A stretch of 64,000 nt of DNA from Cyanobium sp. NIES-981 (GTDB taxonomy: Bacteria; Cyanobacteriota; Cyanobacteriia; PCC-6307; Cyanobiaceae): NCBI RefSeq assembly GCF_900088535.1, contig NZ_LT578417.1:62001-126000 (forward strand). Reading direction: 5' to 3'. Positions 1 through 8,096 of the stretch are shown here, piece after piece; within the stretch, counting starts at the first letter, position 1, and the number at the start of each line of letters is the position of its first letter. The notes under the pieces were generated by a model. The model was not told the origin of the DNA. It saw nothing but the letters and a program-made list of their open reading frames with translations, and did not search any database. A program made the translations under genes and the position numbers.

Positions 1-471
1 CAGCTGGGCCACGGCCTGGGCGGTGCGCCCGGTTTCCACCTGGATCAGCGCCATCAGCTGCAGGGCCTCCACCTGGTCGGGCCGCTGGTTCAGCAGCTGG
101 CGCAGCTCCCGTTCGGCCCCGCTGCGGTCGCCCTGATCACGGCGGACCTCCGCCAGCAGCAGCCGCAGCGACCAGCGCTCCGGCTGCTGGTCGGCCAGAC
201 GCTCCAGCAGCGGGGTGGCCTCGGCCTTGCGGTCGAGGGCCACGAGCAGCTCCAGCAGCCGCTGCTGCTCCGCCACGCTGGCCTCGCCGGCATCCATCCG
301 CCGGCGCAGGTCGGCCGCCTGCCGCTCCAGGCCCGGCCGGGAACCGGGGCCGTCCGGCCCGCCACCGCTCTGGAGCTGGCCCAGCCACCACCCGGCGCCC
401 AGGCACGCCCCGGCCAGTCCTGTCACCGCCAGGCCCAGCCAGAGACCTTCACGGCGCGGAGCTGGGGGCAT
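1..471 (-). CDS. TPR-type protein with N-terminal membrane anchor (cut by window edge)
   Basis: The minus-strand frame is open from an ATG at 471 to base 1, so 157 residues are visible and the C-terminus lies outside. The start MPPAPRREG is followed by a hydrophobic stretch (about residues 10-31) that looks like a signal anchor. After it come helical Leu/Ala/Arg-rich segments with the spacing of tetratricopeptide repeats, such as LERLADQQPERWSLRLLLAE and LRQLLNQRPDQVEALQLMAL. That arrangement resembles CcmH/NrfG-type TPR proteins, but nothing here proves a role in cytochrome assembly. It is divergent from the gene starting near 552. Confidence 0.75.
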   Translation of the reverse strand, partial: MPPAPRREGLWLGLAVTGLAGACLGAGWWLGQLQSGGGPDGPGSRPGLERQAADLRRRMDAGEASVAEQQRLLELLVALDRKAEATPLLERLADQQPERWSLRLLLAEVRRDQGDRSGAERELRQLLNQRPDQVEALQLMALIQVETGRTAQAVAQL

Positions 472-551
472 GGAGGCAGGCAGACCGAACGGATGGACCC
501 AGTCTGCCCCCCATGCCATCGCACGCCGTCACGACACCTACATTGGGCGCC

Positions 552-1268
552 ATGCGCCAACACCCCATCCCACCGGTCACGGAGCCGCTGCAATACCGGG
601 CCATCGGCGTGGTGCGGGGCACCTTCGTGCCCAGCGATCCCGAGCAGCCCACGCGGGGAGCCATCCACACGGCGGACGGCAGCACCATCGAGGCGGTGGT
701 GCTGGGCCGTCTGCTCACCCTGATGCGTCGCCACCTCGACCCGGAGCAGCCGCACCTCTGGGTGGTCTACCCCCGCTCCCGCGAGGCCGGCGGGCTGCAC
801 CTTCAGATGGTGGGGGTGTGGGAGCCAAGCACCCTGGCCGAGGGCGAGGCCACGGCTGCCGATGATCCGGCCCCCACCGATGACCATCCGGCTCCCACCG
901 ACGACCTGCCCGAGGGCGACAACTACTTCTCCATCCGCGGCGAGCTGATCTACACCCGCCCGGAATCGGGTGACCTGGTGGTGAAGGTGCGCCAGATGCC
1001 CCGTCCGGACGGCAGTCGTCCCGTTCCGTTCAAGCTGCAGCTCAAGGGGGAGATCCCTCTGCAGCATCTGCGCCACTTCGTGGCGCTCGACATGCGGCGC
1101 CAGGGGGAAGCCCTGCAGCTCGAGGGGTTCGAGGTGCTGGGGCCGGTGGCCCAGCGCGGCAGCCGTGGCGGCAAGGGCCGCCGGGAGGGAGGCGGTGGTG
1201 GCGCCGGCCGTCCCGGTGCGGGTCGCCGTGGCACCCCCCGTACGGCCGTGAGCCGTCCGGCCCGCTGA
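552..1268 (+). CDS. Conserved hypothetical protein (cyanobacterial type)
   Basis: A 238-residue protein starting MRQHPIPPVTEPLQYRAIG. An in-frame ATG at 513 would add 13 residues that look unlike the conserved part. The core has beta-rich segments (RAIGVVRGTFVP, GELIYTRPESGDLVVKVRQM). It is interrupted by a short acidic Pro/Asp/Thr repeat (DDPAPTDDHPAPTDD) and ends in a Gly/Arg-rich basic tail of about 40 residues. I recognise no catalytic motif. It is the first gene of a forward run with almost no spacing, 1 base before the DUF554 gene. The basic tail might bind nucleic acid, which is speculation. Confidence 0.75.
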   Translation: MRQHPIPPVTEPLQYRAIGVVRGTFVPSDPEQPTRGAIHTADGSTIEAVVLGRLLTLMRRHLDPEQPHLWVVYPRSREAGGLHLQMVGVWEPSTLAEGEATAADDPAPTDDHPAPTDDLPEGDNYFSIRGELIYTRPESGDLVVKVRQMPRPDGSRPVPFKLQLKGEIPLQHLRHFVALDMRRQGEALQLEGFEVLGPVAQRGSRGGKGRREGGGGGAGRPGAGRRGTPRTAVSRPAR

Positions 1269-1269
1269 C

Positions 1270-2016
1270 ATGGCCTTCTGGGCCGCCACCAGTGGCACCT
1301 GGATCAACCTCCTCACCGTGCTGCTGGGCGGCCTCAGCGGCGCGGCCCTGGGCCGGCGCCTCCAGCCGCAGCTCACCCGCCAGTGGCAGCAGTGGCTCGG
1401 GGTGCTCACCCTCCTGCTGGCGATCGAGATGGTGCAGCCTCTCTGGCCGCTGCGGCTCGGTCCCTTCCCGGCGGTGCTCGCCGCCCTGCTGGTGGTGATG
1501 CTGGGGACAGCCTTCGGCCATGGCCTGGCCCTGGAGCAGCGGTTGGAAGGCTGGCTGCGGCGTCTGGGCCGGGCTGAGCCCCCGGGGCAGGCAGGCTCCC
1601 AGGACCAGGCCGCCGAGGTGGTGAGCGGGGCCTTCGTGCTCTTCTGCATCGGCCCGATGACCCTGCTGGGCTGCCTCCGCAACGGCGCTCTGGGGGATCC
1701 GGATCTGCTGCTGGTGAAGGCCGGCCTCGATGGCCTCAGCGCCGCGGTGCTCGCCGCCGCCGTGGGACTGGTGCTGCTGTGGGTGCTCCTGCCTCTGGGG
1801 GTGCTGCAGTTCGCCCTCTCGGGCGTCGGCGCCCTGGCGGCGGGTGGCTTCAGTGATCCCACCGGCGCGCCGGTGGTGCTGTTCACCGCCGCCGTGGGCG
1901 GCATCCTGGTGCTTGCCCTGGCCCTGGATCTGCTGAACCTGCCCCATCCTTCGGTGGTGAACGGGCTGGTGGCCCTGGCCCTGGCCCCTGCCCTCGGCTG
2001 GGCGATGCAGCCATGA
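1270..2016 (+). CDS. DUF554 family membrane protein
   Basis: A 248-residue integral membrane protein with about seven hydrophobic segments. Typical DUF554 (YdfK-like) features are the N-terminal GTWINLLTVLLGGLSGAALG, the central GAFVLFCIGPMTLLGCLRNG, and Gly/Ala-rich C-terminal helices. The family is thought to be transport-related, with no established substrate. It follows the preceding stop directly and overlaps the next gene by 4 bases, so co-transcription and translational coupling are likely. Confidence 0.85.
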   Translation: MAFWAATSGTWINLLTVLLGGLSGAALGRRLQPQLTRQWQQWLGVLTLLLAIEMVQPLWPLRLGPFPAVLAALLVVMLGTAFGHGLALEQRLEGWLRRLGRAEPPGQAGSQDQAAEVVSGAFVLFCIGPMTLLGCLRNGALGDPDLLLVKAGLDGLSAAVLAAAVGLVLLWVLLPLGVLQFALSGVGALAAGGFSDPTGAPVVLFTAAVGGILVLALALDLLNLPHPSVVNGLVALALAPALGWAMQP

Positions 2017-2657
2017 CCTCCCCCCTCGCCGCCGGTGTGGCTGTCGCCCTGGTGAGCCTGCTCGCCGCGCTGGGTCCGCTGCTGGGCCTCTCCCCCTGGT
2101 GGATCGCCCTGGTCGCGGGTGTGTCCCTCGGGGGGCTCACCTTCGATGCCGCCCGCTTCGGCGGGCGGGGCGGCCATCTGCTGGCCGAAGCCCTGCCGGG
2201 CGGGGAGGGGCGGCTGCGGCGCATCGCCGTGCACGAGGCGGGCCATGTGCTGGTGGCCCGCGACGAAGCGATGCCGGTGCGCCAGGTGCTGATCGGCAGC
2301 CTGGCCTGTCTGCAGGCCGGCCTCAGCGCCGGCGGCACCACCGAACTCGAGCCGCCGGCCAGCGCCAAGCTGCCGCTGGAGGAGCTGCGCCGCTGGAGCC
2401 GGGTGCTGCAGGCCGGCATGGTGGCCGAGGAGCTGGTCTACGGCGAGAGCCAGGGGGGCGCTGACGACCGCGCCCTGCTTGGGCGGCTGTGGGGCCTCTC
2501 CGGCCAGGATGTGGCCACGGCCCAGCGGGAGCAGCGGCGGGCGCGCCGGGAGGTGGAGCAGGCCCTGCGCCACAACCGCACGGATCTGGAGGAGGAGGCC
2601 CGGAAGCTGCTGGAGGCCGCGCCCCGCCTCGGGCGTCGCCAGCCGGAGGCCGGCTGA
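2013..2657 (+). CDS. M41 (FtsH-type) peptidase domain protein lacking an AAA module
   Basis: This 214-residue protein has two N-terminal hydrophobic segments (about residues 5-40). Next comes HEAGH at residues 74-78, the zinc-binding motif of M41/FtsH proteases, and a later GGADDRALL segment matching the place of the third zinc-ligand Asp in FtsH. No Walker A or B ATPase region is present, unlike FtsH, which is about three times longer. Stand-alone M41-like membrane proteins occur in cyanobacteria. Whether this one is proteolytic is unknown, but the zinc ligands are intact. It overlaps the DUF554 gene by 4 bases and the larC start by 1 base. Confidence 0.8.
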   Translation: MTSPLAAGVAVALVSLLAALGPLLGLSPWWIALVAGVSLGGLTFDAARFGGRGGHLLAEALPGGEGRLRRIAVHEAGHVLVARDEAMPVRQVLIGSLACLQAGLSAGGTTELEPPASAKLPLEELRRWSRVLQAGMVAEELVYGESQGGADDRALLGRLWGLSGQDVATAQREQRRARREVEQALRHNRTDLEEEARKLLEAAPRLGRRQPEAG

Positions 2658-3913
2658 TGGCCCTGGCCCTGCTGGATTGCCCCACCGGCCTGGCCGGCAA
2701 CATGCTGCTGGCGGCCCTGCTCGATCTGGGTGTGCCCGAGGCGGTGGTCCATGGGCCCCTCGCCGCCCTCGGGCTGGCTGACGCCTACCGGCTGGAGATC
2801 AGTGAGCGCCGCAGCGGCGGCCTGCGGGGGCTGCACCTGGAGGTGGTGCCCCTGGAGGCCGATCCTCCCCATCGCCTCTGGGCCACCCTGCGCTCCACCC
2901 TGCAGCAGGCCCCCTGGCCTGACTCCCTGCGCAGCCGGGTGCTGGCGGTGTTCGGGCTGCTGGCGGAGGCCGAGGCGGCGGTGCATGGCCATGGGGCCGA
3001 CGCCGTTCACTTCCATGAGGTGGGCGCCCTCGATGCGCTGGTGGACGTGGTGGGGGTGTGTGCCGCCCTGCTCCACCTGGGCGTGGAGCAGCTGCAGTGC
3101 ATGCCGCCCCCCGCCGGCCATGGCAGCGTCAGCACGGCCCATGGTGTGCTGCCGGTGCCGGCGCCGGCGGTGCTGGAGATCGCCCGTGCCCGCGGCATTC
3201 CCCTGGCCTCTTCGGAGGGCTTCCCCGCCGGCGAGCTCACCACCCCCACCGGCCTGGCCCTGGCGGCGGTGTGGAGCGATCGCTTCGGGCTGCCGCCGGC
3301 CCACCGCCCCGAGCGGGTGGGGGTGGGCCTGGGCACGCGCCGGCTCGACCGCCCCAACCTGCTGCGCCTGGTGCTGGCCACGGCGCTCGCCCCGGCTGGC
3401 GCCCACGGGGACGCGCTGCCCGCCGGCGCCGGCCAGCCCTGCTGCGAAACGGTGGTGGAGCAGCAGGCCCAGATCGATGACCTCACCCCGGAGGATCTGG
3501 CGGCCTTTCAGGACGCCCTGCGCAGTGCCGGTGCCCTGGAGGTGTTCTGCCAGGGCATTCTGATGAAGAAGGGAAGGGCGGGCTGGCTGGTCACCGCCCT
3601 GGCCGCCCCCCCCACCGCCGAGGCCCTGCGCGCCGTGTGGTGGCGCCACAGCAGCACCCTGGGCCTGCGGGAGCGCCACCAGCCGCGCTGGGTGCTGCCG
3701 CGCCGCAGCCGGGACCTGGCCACCCCCCTGGGCGTGGTGCGGATCAAGGAGGCCCGCCTGCCCGATGGCCGCTGGCGCCCCAAGCCCGAACACGAGGATC
3801 TGCTGGCCCTGGCCGGCCGCCACGCCCTGCCGCTGGATCAGGTGCGGGCGGTGGTGCAGGCCAGCCTGCGGCAGGAGCCCGGCCAGGATGGGGGCTCCGG
3901 GGAGATCGCGTGA
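2657..3913 (+). CDS. larC: LarC-like nickel insertion protein (nickel-pincer cofactor, DUF111)
   Basis: A 418-residue protein. The start ATG at 2657 overlaps the preceding TGA and gives MALALLDCPTGLAGNMLLAALLD, matching the LarC N-terminus (normally D...G.SGDM...ALLDLG). It has the DUF111 blocks HFHEVGALDALVDVVG and GSVSTAHGVLPVPAPAVLEI, a GELTTPTGLAL block, and a C-terminal ferredoxin-like domain with QAQIDDLTPEDL and ILMKKGRAGWLVTALA. LarC inserts Ni, using CTP, into the pyridinium dithiocarboxylate precursor to make the lactate racemase cofactor. No larA, larB or larE lies in the window. Confidence 0.9.
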   Translation: MALALLDCPTGLAGNMLLAALLDLGVPEAVVHGPLAALGLADAYRLEISERRSGGLRGLHLEVVPLEADPPHRLWATLRSTLQQAPWPDSLRSRVLAVFGLLAEAEAAVHGHGADAVHFHEVGALDALVDVVGVCAALLHLGVEQLQCMPPPAGHGSVSTAHGVLPVPAPAVLEIARARGIPLASSEGFPAGELTTPTGLALAAVWSDRFGLPPAHRPERVGVGLGTRRLDRPNLLRLVLATALAPAGAHGDALPAGAGQPCCETVVEQQAQIDDLTPEDLAAFQDALRSAGALEVFCQGILMKKGRAGWLVTALAAPPTAEALRAVWWRHSSTLGLRERHQPRWVLPRRSRDLATPLGVVRIKEARLPDGRWRPKPEHEDLLALAGRHALPLDQVRAVVQASLRQEPGQDGGSGEIA

Positions 3914-4899
3914 AGCTGCTCAAGGCCTGGCGATCGGCCCTGCCCCCGTGGCTGTCCCTGCCCACGCTCCCCTCCCCACCGGGGGGCCTGGGCCTGTGGT
4001 TCACCCTGCTCAGCTTCGGCTTCCTGCTGGCGGCTCTGGCCAGCCACGGCCGCCAGATGCTGCAGCTCAGCCTCGACGGGCAGGGCTGGCTGTGGCTGGT
4101 GCTGGGGCTGGGGCTGAGCCTGCTCAGCCTGGTGGCGAACGCACTGGGGCTGGCCGTGGTGCTGGCCTGGCTCGGGCTGCAGCCCCGCTGGGCGGCGCTG
4201 GTGCGGATGTATCTGGACACGAACCTGCGCAAGTTCCTGCCCGGCGGCATCTGGCATCTCACCACCCGTCTGGCCCTGCTGCGGGATCCGGCCGGGCCGC
4301 TGCGGGCGGTGGCGCCCTGGCCCCAGGCCCTGGCGGCCGTGTTGCTCGATCCCCTGCTGGCGGCGGCGGCGGCCCTGGCGCTGGTGGCCCTCGATGGCTG
4401 GCAGGCCGGCTTCGGCCTGCTCTGCCTGCTGCCGCTTGGCCTGCTGCTGCCCCGCTGGCTGCGGCCCCTGCTCACCGCCCTCGAGCGGCGCCAGGCCCGC
4501 CGCCTGGCGGCCTCACCGCAGAGTCCCCCGCAGGAGGAACCGCCACCCATCCCCTCGCTGCCCGGCGGATACCCCTGGCTGCCCCTGCTCTCCCTGCTGG
4601 GCTTCGTGCTGGTGCGCTTCGGTGGCTTCGCCTGCTGTGTGGCGGCCTTTGACCTGCAGGGCTCCCTGGACTGGACCGGCTGGCTGGCCAGCTTCGCCCT
4701 GGCCTGGACGGCCGGCCTGGTGGTGCCCGGTGCCCCCGGCGGGCTGGGGGTGTTCGAAGCGGTGCTGCTGCTGCGGCTCGGCAGCCAGATCCCCGAGGCG
4801 CCCCTGCTGGCCATCGCCATCAGCTACCGGGTGGTGGTGACCCTGGCCGATCTGGTGGCCGCCCTCACCGCCCGCCTGGATCAGCGGCTCTCCCGGTAG
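3910..4899 (+). CDS. Lysylphosphatidylglycerol synthase-type transmembrane protein (UPF0104/YbhN-like)
   Basis: The GTG at 3910 overlaps the larC stop (GTGA) and gives MKLLKAWRSALPPWLSLP, a 329-residue polytopic protein with about eight membrane segments. The family signature appears as MYLDTNLRKFLPGGIWHLTTR and, near the end, AWTAGLVVPGAPGGLGVFEAVLLLRLG, both typical of the flippase-like domain shared by AglD, YbhN and the membrane half of MprF. The soluble aminoacyl-transferase domain of MprF is absent. A role in lipid-linked substrate flipping is family-based inference. It is the last gene of the forward operon and converges with the dehydrogenase, overlapping it by 19 bases. Confidence 0.8.
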   Translation: MKLLKAWRSALPPWLSLPTLPSPPGGLGLWFTLLSFGFLLAALASHGRQMLQLSLDGQGWLWLVLGLGLSLLSLVANALGLAVVLAWLGLQPRWAALVRMYLDTNLRKFLPGGIWHLTTRLALLRDPAGPLRAVAPWPQALAAVLLDPLLAAAAALALVALDGWQAGFGLLCLLPLGLLLPRWLRPLLTALERRQARRLAASPQSPPQEEPPPIPSLPGGYPWLPLLSLLGFVLVRFGGFACCVAAFDLQGSLDWTGWLASFALAWTAGLVVPGAPGGLGVFEAVLLLRLGSQIPEAPLLAIAISYRVVVTLADLVAALTARLDQRLSR

Positions 4900-5849
4900 G
4901 CCGCGAGGTGGGCGGCGAGGGTGGCCACCAGCCGCTGCCGCGCCTGCCGGGACGCCCAGCCGATGTGGGGGGTGAGGATCAGGTTGGGCACGCTCTTGAG
5001 CGGTTCCAGTTCCGGGCCCGGCGGTTCCCGCTCCAGCACATCGAGGGCGGCACCGGCCAACTGCTCCTCCTGCAGCGCCCGCACCAGGGCCGGGGTGTCG
5101 ATCAGGCCGCCGCGCCCCATGTTCACCAGCACCGCCGTGGCCTTCATCCAGGCCAGGCGCTCGGCATTGATCAGGTGGCGGCTGGCGGCGGTGAGGGGGG
5201 CATGCAGGCTCACCACGTCGGCCTGGCGCAGGGCCGCCTCCAGCTCCTGGGGAGGCGTCCGGCTGGTGATGGAGCGCACCGTCATGCCGAAGGCTTCGCC
5301 CACCGCCGCCACCCCGCGGCCGATGTCGCCCGCGCCCACCACGGTTAGGGTGCCGCCGGCCAGCTCGTCGAAGGCCGGCTCCACCAGGGCGAACACCGGG
5401 CTGCGCTGCCAGGCTCCGGAGTGCACCTGCTCGCGCCGGAGCTGCAGCTGGCAGGTGAGCTCCAGGATCAGGGCCCAGGTGATCTGCACCACCGAAGGCT
5501 GGCTGTAGCGGCCCGCATGGCGCACCGTGATGCCCCGGGCCTCGCAGGCCCGCAGATCGAGCTGATCGGTGCCGGTGCTGGCGGTGCAGATCAGTCGCAG
5601 CTGCGGCAGCTGGGCCAGCAGGGGCCCATCGAGGGGCACCTTGTTGGTGATCGCCACCTCCGCCCCCTGCAGCCGCGGCAGCCGTTCCTCCAGGCTGGTG
5701 CTGGGCCAGCAGCGGAGGTGGGCCTCGGCGGCGATCGGCGCCAGATCCACCGGGCCGAGGCTGAGGGCATCCAGGAACACGGCCCGGGGGGCTGCGGCGT
5801 CCGCAGACGGGGAGGGGGTGGAGCCGGACGCCATGGCCATGCTTCGCAA
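4881..5849 (-). CDS. D-isomer specific 2-hydroxyacid dehydrogenase (glycerate/hydroxypyruvate-type)
   Basis: A 322-residue protein with the two-domain fold of NAD-dependent D-2-hydroxyacid dehydrogenases. The nucleotide-binding loop reads VVGAGDIGRGVA (GxGxxG present). The catalytic set is the Arg of VNMGRGGLID, the Glu of LDVLEREPP and the His of LTPHIGWAS. The substrate loop ICTASTGTDQLDLRACEARGI also fits. Closest by eye to glycerate dehydrogenase or hydroxypyruvate reductase, but substrate cannot be read from sequence. The N-terminal 20 residues are Ser/Ala/Pro-rich, so a start a few codons downstream of 5849 is possible. It is divergent from the Fur-family gene with only about 35 bases between them. 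Confidence 0.85.
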   Translation of the reverse strand: MRSMAMASGSTPSPSADAAAPRAVFLDALSLGPVDLAPIAAEAHLRCWPSTSLEERLPRLQGAEVAITNKVPLDGPLLAQLPQLRLICTASTGTDQLDLRACEARGITVRHAGRYSQPSVVQITWALILELTCQLQLRREQVHSGAWQRSPVFALVEPAFDELAGGTLTVVGAGDIGRGVAAVGEAFGMTVRSITSRTPPQELEAALRQADVVSLHAPLTAASRHLINAERLAWMKATAVLVNMGRGGLIDTPALVRALQEEQLAGAALDVLEREPPGPELEPLKSVPNLILTPHIGWASRQARQRLVATLAAHLAAYRESR

Positions 5850-5884
5850 CTGAACCTATTGTTGAGAAGCCGGGGCTGTTTGCG

Positions 5885-6388
5885 GTGCCTGTCCCATCCA
5901 ACCTTGGACCCCCACCCGGCGCTGCGGCGGGCCCGGTGGTGACCGCGGCCACCACCAGCGACGGCCTGCGCACCAGCCTGCATGACCGCGGGCAGCGCCT
6001 CACGCCCCAGCGCCAGCGGGTGCTGGCCCTGTTCGAGCGCATCGGCGAAGGCACCCACCTCAGCGCCGAAGAGGTGCACCAGCGGCTGCTGAAGGCCCAG
6101 GAGCGGGTGTCCCTGGCCACGGTGTACCGCACGCTGCGGCTGCTCAGCTCGATGGGGCTGCTCCAGGAGCTGGAACTGCCGGAGGGCGGCCGCCGTTTCG
6201 AGCTGGCCGGCGACACCCACCGGGATCACCACCACCTGGTGTGCGTGCGCTGCGGCCGCACCGAGGAGTTCGAGAACACGGCCGTGCTGGCGGCCGGGGA
6301 GGATGCCGCTGCGGCCCACGCCTTCCGGCTGCTGGAGTGCGTGCTCACCGTGCGGGCCCTCTGCCCGCGCTGCGCCGAGAGCGCCTGA
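5885..6388 (+). CDS. Fur-family transcriptional regulator (Fur/PerR type)
   Basis: A 167-residue metalloregulator. The DNA-binding domain reads RGQRLTPQRQRVLALF then VSLATVYRTLRLLSSMGLL. The dimerisation domain has the His-rich sensor segment HRDHHHLVCVRCG and two structural-zinc Cys pairs (C120/C123 and C160/C163, counting from this start). The recognition helix SLATVYRTL is characteristic of the family. Metal specificity, Fur or PerR, cannot be settled by eye. A second homologue at 38328-38753 looks more like Zur. The GTG start is uncertain: GTGs at 5936 and 5939 would remove a Pro/Ala-rich leader of 17-18 residues. Confidence 0.88.
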   Translation: MPVPSNLGPPPGAAAGPVVTAATTSDGLRTSLHDRGQRLTPQRQRVLALFERIGEGTHLSAEEVHQRLLKAQERVSLATVYRTLRLLSSMGLLQELELPEGGRRFELAGDTHRDHHHLVCVRCGRTEEFENTAVLAAGEDAAAAHAFRLLECVLTVRALCPRCAESA

Positions 6389-6392
6389 GCCG

Positions 6393-8087
6393 GTGTCTTT
6401 CCTGCGTCTCCCTCGCCTGCCTGCCTGGGTGTGTGCCTACCGGAGTGACTGGCTGCAGCCCGATGTGCTGGCCGGGCTCACCACGGCGGCCGTGGTGCTG
6501 CCCAAGGCGATGGCCTTCGCCACCATTGCCGGCCTGCCGGTGCAGGTGGGCCTCACCACGGCCCTGGTGCCGATGCTGGTGTACGCCCTGCTCGGCACCT
6601 CCAGGCCCCTGAGCGTGAGCAGCACCACCACCCTGGCGATCCTGGTGGGCAGCGAACTGGATCGGGTCTCCAGTGGAGCCGCCCCGGGCCAGGTCCTGGC
6701 CACCAGTGCGCTGCTCTCCCTGCTGGTGGGAGCCATGCTGATCGGCGCCGCGGTGCTGCGGCTCGGCTTTCTGGCCAGCTTCATCTCCGAGTCGGTGCTG
6801 GTGGGGTTCAAATCCGGCATCGGGCTGGTGATCGTGGTGGACCAGCTGCCCAAGCTGCTCGGCGTGTCGATCGAAAAGGCCGGCTTCTTCCGCGATCTGG
6901 CGGCCGTGGCGGCGCGCATCCCCGCGGCGTCCCTGGCCACGGTGGCCCTCTCGGCCCTGCTGGTGGCGCTGCTGATCGGCCTGCAGCGCCGCTGGCCCCA
7001 GCTGCCGGCGCCCCTGCTGGTGGTGGCCGCGGCGGTGGTGGTCAGTGCCGGCCTGGGCCTGGCGCAGCACGGCGTGGCGGTGATCGGCGCGGTGCCGGCG
7101 GGGCTGCCCTCGTTCGCTCTGCCCCCGCTCGCCCGCACCGCTCAGCTGTGGCCCGCCGCCGTGGGCATCGCCGTGATGAGCTTCACGGAGAGCGCCGCCG
7201 CCGCCCGGGCCTTCCGCGCTCCCCAGGAGCCACCACCGGATGCGAACCGGGAGCTGCTGGCCCTGGGGGCGGCCAATGCCGTGGGGGCCTGCTTCGGGGC
7301 CATGGCAGCCGGTGGGGGCACCTCCCAGACGGCGGTGAACCGCCAGGCGGGCGCCCGTACCCAGCTGGCGGCCCTGGTCACGGCGGCCACCGCCCTGGCC
7401 ACCCTGCTGGTGCTGGCGCCGCTGATCGCCGCCCTGCCCCAGGCCGCCCTGGCGGTGGTGGTGGTGGTCTACGCCGTGCCGATGATCACGCCGGCCGAGT
7501 TCCTGGCGATCCGCCGGGTGCGGCACGTGGAATTCCGCTGGGCCCTGGTGGCCTTCCTGGGGGTGGTGCTGCTCGGCACTCTCAAGGGAATCCTGGTGGC
7601 GGTGATCCTCTCGCTGGTGGCCCTGGTGCAGCAGGAGATCCATCCGCCCGTGTATGCCATCGGCCGCAAGCCGGGCACCAGCGTGTTCCGCCCGCTCTCG
7701 CCGCGCCATCCCGATGACGAAACCTGGCCCGGCCTGCTGCTGGTGCGGGCGGAGGGGCGCCTGTTTTTCGCCAATGCCGAGGGTGTGGCCGCCCGGATCC
7801 GCGCCCTGATCGAGCAGCACAGGCCCCGGGTGCTGGTGCTCGATGCCAGTGCCCTGATCGACCTGGAGTACACCGCCCTCAAGGCCCTCACCCAGGCCGA
7901 GGATCAGCTGCGCCAGCAGGGCATCGAGCTGTGGCTGGCCGGCCTCAACCCCGCGGTGCTGGCGGTGGTGCGCCGCTCGGAACTGGGCCAGCGGCTGGGC
8001 CGGGCACGGATGCGGCGCAATGTGGAGCGGGCGGTGCGGCGCTACCTGGAGGACGCCAGCCCGTCATCAGACCCCTCCCACGCTTGA
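6393..8087 (+). CDS. SulP family anion transporter with C-terminal STAS domain
   Basis: A 564-residue membrane protein from a GTG at 6393, 4 bases after the Fur-family stop. The SulP signature is in DVLAGLTTAAVVLPKAMAFA, followed by about ten membrane segments and GTSRPLSVSSTTTLAIL. A cytosolic STAS domain covers roughly residues 440-555, with LVLDASALIDLEYTALKAL. SulP proteins move sulfate, bicarbonate (BicA) or other anions; which one applies here is not evident. In cyanobacteria bicarbonate is a reasonable candidate, but the sulfatase gene 2 kb downstream makes sulfate worth considering. Close linkage to the regulator suggests co-transcription. Confidence 0.9.
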   Translation: MSFLRLPRLPAWVCAYRSDWLQPDVLAGLTTAAVVLPKAMAFATIAGLPVQVGLTTALVPMLVYALLGTSRPLSVSSTTTLAILVGSELDRVSSGAAPGQVLATSALLSLLVGAMLIGAAVLRLGFLASFISESVLVGFKSGIGLVIVVDQLPKLLGVSIEKAGFFRDLAAVAARIPAASLATVALSALLVALLIGLQRRWPQLPAPLLVVAAAVVVSAGLGLAQHGVAVIGAVPAGLPSFALPPLARTAQLWPAAVGIAVMSFTESAAAARAFRAPQEPPPDANRELLALGAANAVGACFGAMAAGGGTSQTAVNRQAGARTQLAALVTAATALATLLVLAPLIAALPQAALAVVVVVYAVPMITPAEFLAIRRVRHVEFRWALVAFLGVVLLGTLKGILVAVILSLVALVQQEIHPPVYAIGRKPGTSVFRPLSPRHPDDETWPGLLLVRAEGRLFFANAEGVAARIRALIEQHRPRVLVLDASALIDLEYTALKALTQAEDQLRQQGIELWLAGLNPAVLAVVRRSELGQRLGRARMRRNVERAVRRYLEDASPSSDPSHA

Positions 8088-8096
8088 GCCGGCTCC

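Noticed and set aside
423-2573. 716-residue open frame on the minus strand
   Set aside because: It lies antisense to three well-supported forward genes and has GC-driven Arg/Pro/Ala/Gln composition with no domain.
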